From NCBI GenBank assembly GCA_021844425.1, contig JAKBTL010000033.1:1-54020 (forward strand): 54,020 bases of DNA, given 5' to 3'. Positions 27,250-35,856 of the stretch are shown here, one piece after another. The translations under genes were made by a program, and so were the position numbers. How positions within the stretch are numbered: position 1 is the first letter of the stretch; each line of letters begins with the position of its first letter. This stretch comes from Actinomycetes bacterium (GTDB lineage Bacteria; Actinomycetota; Acidimicrobiia; Acidimicrobiales; RAAP-2). A model generated the notes under the pieces. The model searched no databases and was not told where the DNA came from. It was given only the letters and a program-made list of their open reading frames with translations.

Positions 27250-29251
27250 GGGGACCGCCTCCGTGCACGAACCGGCCGAGTGCGGTGACCGGGAAGACGA
27301 GCCGGTACAGGTGGTAGTTGATGTAGAAGTCGCCGGGGAACCCCGTCCCCGTGAACCACGGCTCGTCCCACGTCCCGTCGGGGCGCTGCGTGGCGCAGAG
27401 GAACTCGACGCCTCGGCGCGTCGACGGCCGCTCGGCCTCGCCTGCGGCCAGGAGGGCGAGCAGCGCCCACGCCGTCTGCGACGCGGTCGAGGCGCCTCTT
27501 CCTGCCCAGGAAGGGTCGTCGTAGGAGCGAAGGTCCTCACCCCATCCGCCGTCGTCGTTCTGATGGGCGCAGAGCCACTCGACCGCCCGACGCACTGCCC
27601 TATGCGCCGTCGGCACGCCGGCTGCCACGAGCGCGGGGACCGCCGCGCCCGTGCCGTACACGTAGTTCGCCCCCCAGCGTCCGAACCACGACCCGTCGGG
27701 CTCCTGGTGCTCGAGGAGCCAGGCGACCCCGCGCTCCAGCGCGGCACGGTCCGACCGGCGGCCTGCCACCTCGAGGGCGGCGAGCATCTCGACGACGTGT
27801 GCGGTGACGTCGGCGCTCGGCGGGTCGATGAGCTCGCCGAAGTCGCAGAACGGCAGCTTGCGGCAGAGCTCGCGCGTGTTGTCGACGTCGAACGCGGCCC
27901 AGCCGCCGTCGCTGCACTGCATGCCGAGGACCCAGGCGGTCGCGCGAGCGACGGCGCCGCGGTCGTCCTCGGAGCAGCGCAGCAGCGAGAGCACCACCTC
28001 CGCCGTGTCGTCGATGTCGGGGTAGTGGTCGTTGGCGAACTCGAAGGCCCATCCCCCGGGGGAGAGGCGCGGGCGGCGCACCTTCCAGTCTCCGTCGACG
28101 GTGACCTCTTCGTCGACCAGCCAGCGCGCCGCGGTGCGCAGCGCGGGATCGTCGGGGGAGAGCCCCGCGTCTGCCAGCGCGATGACCCCGAGCGCGGTGT
28201 CCCACACCGGGGACTGGCAGGCCTCGAGCCGGCGCCCGCGCTCGTCTCGAATGGTGAACCCCTCGAGGCCGTCGAGCGCGGCAGCGAGCACGGGGTGTGT
28301 GAGCGCGTAGCCCCGTAGGTGGAGCGCGATGATCGAGTACACCCAGGGCGGCTGGATCCCGCCCCATCCGCCGTCGGCCTCTTGCCGCTCGACGATCCAG
28401 CACTCCGCCTTGCGCAGCGCGGCCTCGCGCAGCGCGCGCACCGGCCGGCGCGCGTACCGCCGTGCGAGCGCGTCCGCCCGCTCGAGAGCCCCCTCCCGGG
28501 TGAAGAGCCGGTGGGACGGGAGCGGCGGGAGGCCCGTGCGGAGCTCTTCGACCTCGATGCCGAGGTCTCTGACCGGACGGTACGTGCTCACGATCGTGAG
28601 CGCGACGACGGTCTGGCGGGCCCAGCAGCCGAAGTCGTAGATGTTGAGCGGCAGCCACGACGGGAACAGCATCAGCTCGGGCGGCAGCACGGGGATGTCG
28701 TCCCACGGCCATTTCCCGAAGAGGGCGAGCCACATCTTGGTGAAGACGCGGGCCCGCTCGAGCCCGCCGTGCGCGCGGATGAAGGCGCGGGCGGAGGCCA
28801 TGTGCGGGGCGTCGGGAGGGTCGCCCGCGAGCCGCAGCGCGACGTAGGCCTCGATGGTCGTCGACAGGTCACCCGGGCCGCCCAGGTAGTTGGCCCAGGT
28901 CCCGTCCTCGCGTTGGTTGGTCCGGATCCAGCGCGCCGTGCCGGCAGTGTCCTCTTCGGTTCGGATGCCGAGGAATTGGCGAAGCAGGAGGTCCTCCGCG
29001 TCCATGGTGACGTTCGTCTCGAGCTCGCCTTTCCACCACCCGCTCTCGTGCTGGAGGGCGACCAGCGCATCGGTCGCCCTCTTCAGCGCGTGGGCCGCGG
29101 ACATCGTGGGCGCCGCATCGGTCCTGGACGTAGTCGGCGCGGCGGCCTCCACCAGCACCCCCTCTCGCCCGGGCGCGCTCGGGTCCGTCGTCGTCATCGG
29201 GTCCGTCGTCGTCATCGGGTCCGTCGTCGTCATCGGGTCCGTCGTCGTCAT
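27242..29251 (-). CDS. shc: Squalene-hopene cyclase
   Basis: A 669-residue class II triterpene cyclase that turns squalene into hopene. The protonating DXDD motif is DIDDTA (about residues 411-414). At least five QW repeats are visible, including QEADGGWGG, QCSDGGWAAF, QEPDGSWFG, QNDDGGWGE and QRPDGTWDEPWFTG. Length fits the family. The start region is unusual: four in-frame ATG codons lie 18 bp apart (29251, 29233, 29215, 29197) in a perfect repeat that encodes MTTTDP each time. The ATG at 29251 overlaps the upstream stop (ATGA) and is reported here. The enzyme is membrane-associated by family knowledge. Between the prenyl synthase and the HpnG-IspH gene in the hopanoid operon. Confidence 0.96.
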   Translation of the reverse strand: MTTTDPMTTTDPMTTTDPMTTTDPSAPGREGVLVEAAAPTTSRTDAAPTMSAAHALKRATDALVALQHESGWWKGELETNVTMDAEDLLLRQFLGIRTEEDTAGTARWIRTNQREDGTWANYLGGPGDLSTTIEAYVALRLAGDPPDAPHMASARAFIRAHGGLERARVFTKMWLALFGKWPWDDIPVLPPELMLFPSWLPLNIYDFGCWARQTVVALTIVSTYRPVRDLGIEVEELRTGLPPLPSHRLFTREGALERADALARRYARRPVRALREAALRKAECWIVERQEADGGWGGIQPPWVYSIIALHLRGYALTHPVLAAALDGLEGFTIRDERGRRLEACQSPVWDTALGVIALADAGLSPDDPALRTAARWLVDEEVTVDGDWKVRRPRLSPGGWAFEFANDHYPDIDDTAEVVLSLLRCSEDDRGAVARATAWVLGMQCSDGGWAAFDVDNTRELCRKLPFCDFGELIDPPSADVTAHVVEMLAALEVAGRRSDRAALERGVAWLLEHQEPDGSWFGRWGANYVYGTGAAVPALVAAGVPTAHRAVRRAVEWLCAHQNDDGGWGEDLRSYDDPSWAGRGASTASQTAWALLALLAAGEAERPSTRRGVEFLCATQRPDGTWDEPWFTGTGFPGDFYINYHLYRLVFPVTALGRFVHGGGPHE
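29180..29251 (-). repeat. 18-bp tandem repeat, 4 copies, carrying four shc start codons
   Basis: Four identical 18-bp units run from 29180 to 29251. On the minus strand each reads ATGACGACGACGGACCCG and encodes MTTTDP. The first ATG overlaps the stop of the polyprenyl synthase gene. Every copy is therefore a possible translation start in the same frame. Confidence 0.95.
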
Positions 29252-30264
29252 CGGTCCCTCGCCGTCACGTAACGTGCGATCTCCACCAGCTGCTCCTTGG
29301 ATCTCGTCTCGATGTCCACGAGGTCGAGCGCATCGAGCGCCGCCCGCAGGTGCTCGTCGGCGATCGCGGTCACCGCGTCGCGCACGCCCGCTTCCTCCAT
29401 GAGCGCGGTCGCCCGAGCGACGTCGCCAGGTCCGAGCGGGCGCGAGAGGATCGCCGACAGCTCGTCCGCCACGGCGCCGCCTCGCTCGAAGGCCACCGCG
29501 ACGGGGAGGGCCTTCTTGCGAGCCAGCAGGTCGGCGCCGACGGGCTTGCCGGTGACGGCGGGCTCTCCCCAGACCCCGAGCATGTCGTCGACGGCCTGGA
29601 ACGCGATCCCGAGGTGCTCGCCGTAGTCGCCCAGCGCGTCGGCCGTTGTCTCGTCCGCGCCCCCGAGCACCGCGCCGATGGCGCACGACGCCGCCAGGAG
29701 CGCGCCGGTCTTGCCACGTTCCATCTCGAGGCACTCGTCGACGGTGACCCGGCCACGCGACTCGAAGGCCATGTCCGCGGCCTGTCCAGCGATCATCTGC
29801 TGGTTGGCGTCGGCGAGCCGCCGAGCGGCCTCCACGCGTCGAGCGGTCGGGATGTCGAGCAGCACCTGCATCGCCAGCCCGGCAAGCGCGTCCCCGGCCA
29901 CGATCGCGATGCTCTCGCCGAATTTGGCCCACACCGTCGGGCGGTGCCGGCGTTCCCGGTCGCGGTCGATGATGTCGTCGTGGAGGAGCGAGTAGTTGTG
30001 CACGAGCTCGATCGCGACCGCGGCGGGCACGGCGCTGTCGTCGCAACCCCCCGCGGCGTGCGCGGCGAGGAGGACGAGCCCCGCACGGACGAACTTGGCG
30101 CCTCCTGCGAGGTGGTGGCGAACGGGCTCTCGGAGCGCGGGGTCGAGCCGGTCGACCGCTGCCGCCAGCGCTGGGGTGACCACCTCCGAGGCGCGGACCA
30201 GCGCGCGGGGCACCTGCACCGCGGAGGCCCTCGCGGGGGTCGGCGACGCGATGGGCGCGCTCAC
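29248..30264 (-). CDS. Polyprenyl (farnesyl/geranylgeranyl) diphosphate synthase
   Basis: A 338-residue trans-prenyltransferase. The first aspartate-rich motif is DDIID (residues 96-100) and the second is DDMLG (226-230), a form common in actinobacterial short-chain synthases. GGAKFVRAGL stands where GGKRxRP is usual. GTG start at 30264 overlaps the hpnE stop (GTGA), and its own stop overlaps the shc start. In this operon it most likely makes farnesyl diphosphate for squalene synthesis; chain length cannot be settled from sequence alone. Confidence 0.9.
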   Translation of the reverse strand: MSAPIASPTPARASAVQVPRALVRASEVVTPALAAAVDRLDPALREPVRHHLAGGAKFVRAGLVLLAAHAAGGCDDSAVPAAVAIELVHNYSLLHDDIIDRDRERRHRPTVWAKFGESIAIVAGDALAGLAMQVLLDIPTARRVEAARRLADANQQMIAGQAADMAFESRGRVTVDECLEMERGKTGALLAASCAIGAVLGGADETTADALGDYGEHLGIAFQAVDDMLGVWGEPAVTGKPVGADLLARKKALPVAVAFERGGAVADELSAILSRPLGPGDVARATALMEEAGVRDAVTAIADEHLRAALDALDLVDIETRSKEQLVEIARYVTARDR

Positions 30265-31655
30265 GCGGGCGCCCCCTCCAGCCGTTGCGGGATCCCTTCC
30301 GACCGGATCGACTCGAGAGCCGCGCCGGCTGCGGCCGTCCCCGAGCGCACCGCGCCTTCCATGGTCGCCGGCCAGCCGGTCGCGCACCATGCCCCCGCGA
30401 CGAAGACACCAGGGCACCGGGTGGCAGGGGGGGGCCGGAGCGCCGCGGTGCCGGGCACGGCGCGGAACGTTGCTGCGTGCTCGCGGGTGACCACGGCGTC
30501 GACGAGCGCGGCGTCCTTGGCCTTCGAGAAGAGCTCGCCGAGGGCCGCGTGGAACGTGCGGATCAGCTCGTCGGGACGGGACCCCGCGTAGGCGCTCGCG
30601 TCGGAGAGCGACACGACGAGGCACTGGCCGCCGCGCGACGCGGGGATGCCCGCGGCGTCCGTGTGGTCGAAGACGTACTGGACGGGCGAGCCGACGGCGG
30701 CGGCCAGCGGCAAGTCGGTGACCAAGCGGTCGAAGACGAGATGGACGTTGACGATGGGCGACCGGCCGAGACCCGAGAGGTCGCCGAGAGCCCCTGGGGG
30801 GAGGACCGCCGGCGCGGCCTCGTGGGAGAGCGCGACGACGACGGCGTCCGCGTCGAGCCGCCGGCCGCCGGCGAGGACGGCGAGGCGGGGTGCGCCGCCC
30901 GCGCGCACCTCCACGACCTCTGCGGGAGAGCCGAGCACGAGCTCGACGCCGGCCGCCTCGAGCGCCCGCTTGCCGTGCTCCCCGTGGAGCTCGCCGAGCG
31001 GCACCGCCGACCACCCGATGTCCGCGCCGTCGACGGTGTCGAGCAGTCCGGTGCGGAAGACCTTTGCCGCGAGCGCGAGGGATGCCTCCGCCGAGCCGAC
31101 GTTCACGGTTGGCAGCACCACGAGGTCCCAGAGCCGCTCGATCGCGTGACTCGACTGGCCCCGTCGAGCCAGCCAGTCCCCGAACGCCACGTCGTCGAGC
31201 GCCGGGTCGTCGAGTGTGAGCGCGCGCAGGTCGAGCACCGGCCGGAGCAGCCGCGCGCGCTCGGCGAGCGACAGATGCCCGTAGCCGAGGAGCGACCGGC
31301 CGAGGTGGAAGGGCGAGGGGAGCGGCGCCGGGGTCCGCGCGATCCGGGCGCGCCGGCCGGACGGGGCGAGCACGGGGATGTCGAGCGCCGCCTGGAGGCG
31401 GACCTTGTCCGCCGCGCCGATGCGCTCGAGAAAGGCTCGGTAGGCCGTGCAGCAGCGGAGGAAGACGTGCTGGCCGTTGTCGAAGGAGAGCCCGTTGCGC
31501 CGGAAGGACCAGGTGAGACCGCCGAGGCGCCGCCGCCTCTCCACGAGCGCGACCTCTGCGCCGGCGTCCGCGGCGGCGAGTGCGGCCGACATGCCGGCGA
31601 GCCCCCCGCCGACGACGACGACGCGCCCCGCCACCCTCGGTGTGGTCGTGCTCAC
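30261..31655 (-). CDS. hpnE: Hydroxysqualene dehydroxylase (HpnE)
   Basis: A 464-residue FAD-dependent amine oxidase/phytoene desaturase-like protein. The FAD motif VVVGGGLAGMSAALAAADAG is near the N-terminus, followed by ALVERRRRLGG; the C-terminal FAD block is PGVFVAGAWCATGWPATMEGAV. In the HpnCDE route it reduces hydroxysqualene to squalene. GTG start at 31655 overlaps the hpnD stop (GTGA). Position between hpnD and the prenyl synthase supports HpnE and not a carotenoid desaturase. Confidence 0.93.
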   Translation of the reverse strand: MSTTTPRVAGRVVVVGGGLAGMSAALAAADAGAEVALVERRRRLGGLTWSFRRNGLSFDNGQHVFLRCCTAYRAFLERIGAADKVRLQAALDIPVLAPSGRRARIARTPAPLPSPFHLGRSLLGYGHLSLAERARLLRPVLDLRALTLDDPALDDVAFGDWLARRGQSSHAIERLWDLVVLPTVNVGSAEASLALAAKVFRTGLLDTVDGADIGWSAVPLGELHGEHGKRALEAAGVELVLGSPAEVVEVRAGGAPRLAVLAGGRRLDADAVVVALSHEAAPAVLPPGALGDLSGLGRSPIVNVHLVFDRLVTDLPLAAAVGSPVQYVFDHTDAAGIPASRGGQCLVVSLSDASAYAGSRPDELIRTFHAALGELFSKAKDAALVDAVVTREHAATFRAVPGTAALRPPPATRCPGVFVAGAWCATGWPATMEGAVRSGTAAAGAALESIRSEGIPQRLEGAPA

Positions 31656-32539
31656 GCGGCTCTCCGCTCGCGGCCGGCGGAGGTGGCGCCGCGGTGCGAG
31701 ACGAGGCAGGACGCAGCGACCCACAGCTTCTCCGAGGCCGGGACCGAGACGCGGCCGCGGGTGACGGCCATCGGGTCTCGGGCGATCCGGCGCAGGAGCC
31801 GCAGGTAGATGCCCGCCATCGCGCCCACGCACGCCTGGCTGCGCCGATCGAGCATCGGCAGGAGCAGGAGGCCGCGGGCGAACCACTCCTCGGCGCGCCC
31901 GCACTCGAACGCGACGAGCCGACCGAGCGCACCGTCGTCGGAGAGGTCCGGAGGGCAGTCGTTGGCGGCGGCGTCGGCGGACGGGAGGTAGACGCGTCCG
32001 CGCCGCCCGTCCTCCTTCACGTCGCGCAGGATGTTCGTGAGCTGGAGCGCGACGCCGAGGTCGTCCGCGAGCCCGCTCGCCCCTGGCTCGCCGGCCGCGC
32101 GGAAGATCGCGAGTGACAACCTGCCGATCGAGCCCGCGACCCGCCGGCAGTAGACGACGAGATCGTCGATGGTCGCGTACGTCGTGCCTACGACGTCCAT
32201 CTCGCATCCGTCGACGAGGTCGCCGAACGCATCCATCGGAAGGCCGTAGCGGTTCTTCGCGTCGTCGATCGCCAGCAGGACCGGGTCCTGCGTCGGTTCT
32301 CCGACCGTCGCGAGCTGCTTGCGGACCTGTGCGAGGTCCTCGAGCTTGCGTTCGGGCGGCGCCTCACCATCGCCGATGTCGTCGATGCGCCGAGCGAGCG
32401 CGTAGACCGCGGAGAGCGCCCGGCGCTCGGGCGGGCGGAGCAGTCGGATCCCGTACGCGAAGTTCTTGGCCTCGCGCCGGGTGATCGCCTCGCACTCCGA
32501 GTAGGCGCGGTCGAGGGCCGGAGCTGCGGGGGCGGTCAT
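31652..32539 (-). CDS. hpnD: Presqualene diphosphate synthase (HpnD)
   Basis: A 295-residue squalene/phytoene synthase-family protein. The two Mg-binding aspartate motifs are DDIGD (residues 53-57) and DVKED (173-177), with GRVYLP following the second. The opening RREAKNFAYGIRLLRPPERRAL is HpnD-like. It condenses two farnesyl diphosphates to presqualene diphosphate. ATG at 32539 overlaps the hpnC stop (ATGA). Confidence 0.93.
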   Translation of the reverse strand: MTAPAAPALDRAYSECEAITRREAKNFAYGIRLLRPPERRALSAVYALARRIDDIGDGEAPPERKLEDLAQVRKQLATVGEPTQDPVLLAIDDAKNRYGLPMDAFGDLVDGCEMDVVGTTYATIDDLVVYCRRVAGSIGRLSLAIFRAAGEPGASGLADDLGVALQLTNILRDVKEDGRRGRVYLPSADAAANDCPPDLSDDGALGRLVAFECGRAEEWFARGLLLLPMLDRRSQACVGAMAGIYLRLLRRIARDPMAVTRGRVSVPASEKLWVAASCLVSHRGATSAGRERRAA

Positions 32540-33471
32540 GGGAAGGCTCCTGGACCGGCGGCTCGGGCTCCGGGCCGGGCTCCGGGCCGGAGCACCGGGA
32601 TGTGGGCCCTCTGCGAGGCGAGCAGGACGAGCGCGAGGCGGGCGGCGAAGCGCCCGGGGCGTGGGCGGCATCGGTGCGCGAGCACGTCGAAGCTGGCCGC
32701 GTCGATGTCGTCGAGGGCCGCCATGCCGCCTGCCGCGAAGGCGGCGACGGCGACGCGGGGCCGAAGGGGGAGGCTGGCGGCAAGGGGCGCTCCGGAGAAG
32801 AGGAGACGTCGGGCCCGTGCCGCCTCCAGCGCGACCACACGTCGGAGCGCGGGGCCCGCCTGCGGGGCCGCAAGGTCTGACTCTTCGCATCCCTCCGCCA
32901 GCAGGTCCACGAGGGGGAGGTAGATGCGGTCCTGGCGAAGATCCTCTGCGACGTCCTGGAGGTGCTCGACGACCTGGAGCCCGGTGCACACGTCGTCCGA
33001 GAGGGCCACCCGATCGGGGGTGGCGGCCCCGAAGATCTCGAGCACGAGCCTGCCGACAGGGTTGGCGGAAAGCCGGCAGTAGCCGACCAGGTCGTCGAAG
33101 GTCTCGTAGCGTCGGACGACCTGGTCCTGGCGGTTCGCCTCGATGAGGTCGAAGAAGGGCTGGAGCGGCAGCCGCCGCGCGGCGATCGTCGCGCCGACCC
33201 GTCGCATGACAGGGTGGGACGCCTCGCCGCCCGCGGCCCGGAGGAGCTCGTGCTCGAGCCACTCGAGCTGGGCGAGCCGGTCACCGCCGGCCGTGTCCCC
33301 GACGTCGTCGGTGAGCCGCGCGAAGCCGTAGATCGCCATGAGATCCGCACGCAACGCGCCGGGAAGAAGCCGCGAGGCGACGGGAAAATTCTCGCTCGTC
33401 GCTTGTGCGTAGACCGTGCGCGCGGCCGGGAGGTCGGGGTGTGGTGGCGATCCTGTCGTCGTAAAGATCAC
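32536..33471 (-). CDS. hpnC: Hydroxysqualene synthase (HpnC)
   Basis: A 311-residue squalene/phytoene synthase-family protein. Motifs are DDVGD (residues 55-59) and DVAED (173-177). The ENFPVASRLLP block near the N-terminus is typical of HpnC and separates it from HpnD. It turns presqualene diphosphate into hydroxysqualene. It is the first gene of the hopanoid operon. The GTG start at 33471 is preceded by AAGGAG (33483-33478), and the 9-bp tandem repeat begins only eight bases further upstream. A Pro/Arg/Gly-rich tail of about 20 residues ends the protein. Confidence 0.93.
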   Translation of the reverse strand: MIFTTTGSPPHPDLPAARTVYAQATSENFPVASRLLPGALRADLMAIYGFARLTDDVGDTAGGDRLAQLEWLEHELLRAAGGEASHPVMRRVGATIAARRLPLQPFFDLIEANRQDQVVRRYETFDDLVGYCRLSANPVGRLVLEIFGAATPDRVALSDDVCTGLQVVEHLQDVAEDLRQDRIYLPLVDLLAEGCEESDLAAPQAGPALRRVVALEAARARRLLFSGAPLAASLPLRPRVAVAAFAAGGMAALDDIDAASFDVLAHRCRPRPGRFAARLALVLLASQRAHIPVLRPGARPGARAAGPGAFP

Positions 33472-33490
33472 CCACTGCTCCTTGGCTCGT

Positions 33491-33571
33491 GATTCAGGTG
33501 ATTCAGGTGATTCAGGTGATTCAGGTGATTCAGGTGATTCAGGTGATTCAGGTGATTCAGGTGATTCAGGT
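33491..33571. repeat. 9-bp tandem repeat, 9 perfect copies, upstream of the hopanoid operon
   Basis: The unit GATTCAGGT is repeated nine times without change, 81 bp in total. It begins eight bases beyond the hpnC Shine-Dalgarno site, so it lies in the 5' leader or promoter of the whole hopanoid operon. It is less GC-rich than its surroundings. Copy-number change would shift promoter spacing or leader length in 9-base steps. Confidence 0.95.
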
Positions 33572-34160
33572 CTTCGTCCCGGTCGTCAGTTCCCGTCTTC
33601 GTCCCGCTCTATCTCTCTCTTCGTCTGCGAGCCTCCCGGCGCGTCTCGGAGCGTCCGGTCGGAACGCTCCGTTGGAATGGGCACGAGGCGAAGCGTGACC
33701 AGCCGCACGATAGTGCCAGCTTAAGAGCAATGCACCCGCTCGTCGTGCCCATCGAACGCTCGTATGCGGCGGCGCGTCGCCCAGTTACGGACGACGGCTG
33801 CCGTGCACAGTGAGCGCTGAGGGCGACAAAACAAACGCTCGTCCGGCTCCGATTTGCGCCTATTGGCTCGCTCGCTCGTCGAGGCGTCCCGAACGCACGC
33901 AGTCGCCCGCCGTCGGCGGGTTCTCGGGGCAGGCTCTTGCCAGGATCCCGGGCCCTGCCCCAGGCCGGGATGTCAGGACGGCAGGCGCTGGCGAGGCGCC
34001 CACGAAACGCCTGCGAGGCGCCGGGCACGTGCTCGCCAGGCGCTCGCAGTAGTCGATGCATTCCCTGTTTCAAGCCCCGTGCGACCGGGTATGTGGCAGC
34101 GACGAGACGGACCGGTCGCGGGTACCACCCCGAGACGGACGAAGCGGGAGGCAGACGACG
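33572..34160. other. Non-coding gap with several inverted repeats between hpnC and the HTH gene
   Basis: No convincing gene was found here; open frames on both strands are Arg/Ser-rich and lack good starts. The right half is rich in dyads. There is a 7-bp perfect inverted repeat at 33906-33920 (CCCGCCG/CGGCGGG), an 8-bp pair GGGGCAGG (33926-33933) with CCTGCCCC (33954-33961), and a longer imperfect pair, GCGCTGGCGAG near 33985 with CTCGCCAGGCGC near 34033. On the plus strand these would lie in the leader of the HTH gene at 34161. It must also hold the divergent promoters, which I could not place. Confidence 0.5.
34146..34151 (+). promoter_or_regulatory. Shine-Dalgarno site that sets the HTH gene start
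   Basis: GGGAGG ends nine bases before ATG 34161. The reading frame is open further upstream, but this site favours the internal ATG. Confidence 0.65.
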
Positions 34161-34655
34161 ATGTCGCAGCACCTTGGCGACAGCGGACAGCGCGTCCTCC
34201 CCGACCGGGAGGACGCGTCGATGAACGGACTACGCGCGGCGGGTGCAGAGATCCACGGAGCCGCCCTTCCCGACGCGCTCGCCGAGACGGGCAGCAGCAG
34301 GGCGCAGGGCACGACGGGCAGCGACGACGTGACGATGCGCGCGCTCGACGCGCTGTCGGGCGCCCTCGCCGAGCTGCGCCGTGACACCCAACTGCTGGAG
34401 GAGCGCCTGGAGGCGCTACGCCGCCGTCGCTCGGAAGGACGCGCCTGGCGAGACATCCTGAGCGACGAGGAGCCACCCGGGGCGATGCAGGTCGTGAGCC
34501 GCATGCTCGCCTGCCTCGCGAAGGCGAGCGGCGCGTTGCGCAAGGAGCTCGTGGACTCCCTGCGGCGGGAGGGGGTGAGCATTCCCGCGATCGCCAAGCT
34601 GTTCGGAGTCACCCACCAGCGCATCTCGAACCTGCTTCGGCGGCCGCCCGACTAG
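34161..34655 (+). CDS. Helix-turn-helix DNA-binding protein
   Basis: A 164-residue protein. The last 30 residues form a helix-turn-helix, GVSIPAIAKLFGVTHQRISNLLRR, similar to the HTH of sigma region 4 or of Trp-repressor-like small regulators. The middle part (ALDALSGALAELRRDTQLLEERLEALRRRRSEG) is likely coiled coil, and the first 60 residues look disordered. It is transcribed away from the hopanoid operon, with 689 bp between starts, and ends 70 bp before pntAA. Whether it regulates either neighbour, or itself through the inverted repeats upstream, is unknown. Confidence 0.7.
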   Translation: MSQHLGDSGQRVLPDREDASMNGLRAAGAEIHGAALPDALAETGSSRAQGTTGSDDVTMRALDALSGALAELRRDTQLLEERLEALRRRRSEGRAWRDILSDEEPPGAMQVVSRMLACLAKASGALRKELVDSLRREGVSIPAIAKLFGVTHQRISNLLRRPPD

Positions 34656-34725
34656 TCGGCGAGCCTTCGCGGGTCCGGGCCGACGGCATTTCGGCAGAAG
34701 GGCGCGTACCTGCTAGAACGCTCCC

Positions 34726-35856
34726 ATGAAATTGGCGATACCCGCGGAGACGGTCGCGGGAGAACGTCGGGTCGCAGTCGTGCCGGACGTCGCCAAGCGC
34801 CTTGTCGCCGCGGGGTGGTCGGTCTCGGTCCAGTCCGGCGCCGGACTCGAGGCCGCGTTCACGGACGCCGACTACGTGGCTGCCGGCGTCGAGGTGGCCC
34901 CGGACGCCACCGCGTGCCTTGCCGGCGCTGCCGCCGTGGTCCGGGTGCAGCCCCCCAGCGTGGGAGACGCCGAGCTCATCCCTGAGAGCGCCCTCGTGCT
35001 GAGCTTTCTCCAGCCCGCTGCCGCCCTCGAGGCGCTGCGTGTGCTCGCTGCCAAGCGCTGCAGCGTCTTCAGCTTCGACCTCCTCCCTCGCATCAGCCGG
35101 GCGCAGTCGATGGACGCCCTCTCCTCGCAGGCGACGGTCTCGGGGTATCGGGCCGCGCTCACGGCGGCGACCCGTCTCGGCCGCTTCTTCCCGATGCTCA
35201 TGACGGCGGCAGGGACGATCCCTCCGGCCAAGGTGCTCGTCATGGGCGCGGGGGTCGCCGGCCTCCAGGCCATCGCGACCTGCCGGCGCCTCGGCGCGGT
35301 CGTCCGCGCCTACGACGTGCGAGCTGCGGCGAAGGAGGAGGCGGAGAGCCTGGGCGCCACCTTCGTGGACCTCGGGGTCAGCGCGGAAGGCGCCGGGGGG
35401 TACGCACGCGAGCTCACGCCCGAGGAGCTCGCCGCTCAGCAGCGTGCGCTTTCCGACGAGGTGACGAGAGCGGACGCCGTCGTCACCACGGCAGCCGTGC
35501 CGGGGCGACCCGCTCCGATCCTCGTGACCAGAGAGATGGTCGAAGGGATGGCGACGGGTGCGGTCGTGGTCGACATGGCGGCGGACTCCGGCGGCAACTG
35601 CGAGGTCACCGAGCGCGGCAGCGACGTGGTGGTGAGCGGCACCACGGTCGTGGGGATGTCGAACCCTCCGTCGGGCATGCCGACCCATGCCAGCTCGCTC
35701 TACGCGCGCAACGTCGTCAACATCCTCGCCCTGCTCTCCTCCGACGGAGCAGTGGCGCCCGACTGGGACGACGAGATCGTGGCTGGCACGTGCGTCCTGC
35801 GGGACGGGATGCCAGAGCACACCCCGACCGCCGAGCTGCTCGGGGGCGAACCATGA
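34726..35856 (+). CDS. pntAA: NAD(P) transhydrogenase subunit alpha part 1 (NAD-binding)
   Basis: A 376-residue soluble subunit of the proton-translocating transhydrogenase, with the alanine dehydrogenase/PNT fold. The N-terminal block KLAIPAETVAGERRVAVVPD and the dinucleotide motif VLVMGAGVAGLQAIATCRRLGA (about residues 168-189) are clear, and so is RAYDVR after it. ATG at 34726. Its stop overlaps the pntAB start (ATGA). First of three genes pntAA-pntAB-pntB. The enzyme couples the proton gradient to NADPH formation. Confidence 0.95.
   Translation: MKLAIPAETVAGERRVAVVPDVAKRLVAAGWSVSVQSGAGLEAAFTDADYVAAGVEVAPDATACLAGAAAVVRVQPPSVGDAELIPESALVLSFLQPAAALEALRVLAAKRCSVFSFDLLPRISRAQSMDALSSQATVSGYRAALTAATRLGRFFPMLMTAAGTIPPAKVLVMGAGVAGLQAIATCRRLGAVVRAYDVRAAAKEEAESLGATFVDLGVSAEGAGGYARELTPEELAAQQRALSDEVTRADAVVTTAAVPGRPAPILVTREMVEGMATGAVVVDMAADSGGNCEVTERGSDVVVSGTTVVGMSNPPSGMPTHASSLYARNVVNILALLSSDGAVAPDWDDEIVAGTCVLRDGMPEHTPTAELLGGEP

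Noticed and set aside
33416-33724. A 102-codon plus-strand frame encoding (DSG) repeats
   Set aside because: The repeat peptide is only the translation of the 9-bp DNA repeat. The frame overlaps the hpnC start and has no ribosome site or family.
33609-34172. A 187-codon minus-strand frame in the hpnC/HTH gap
   Set aside because: Arg/Ser/Pro-rich, no family, no good ribosome site, and it covers the dyad-rich region opposite the HTH leader.
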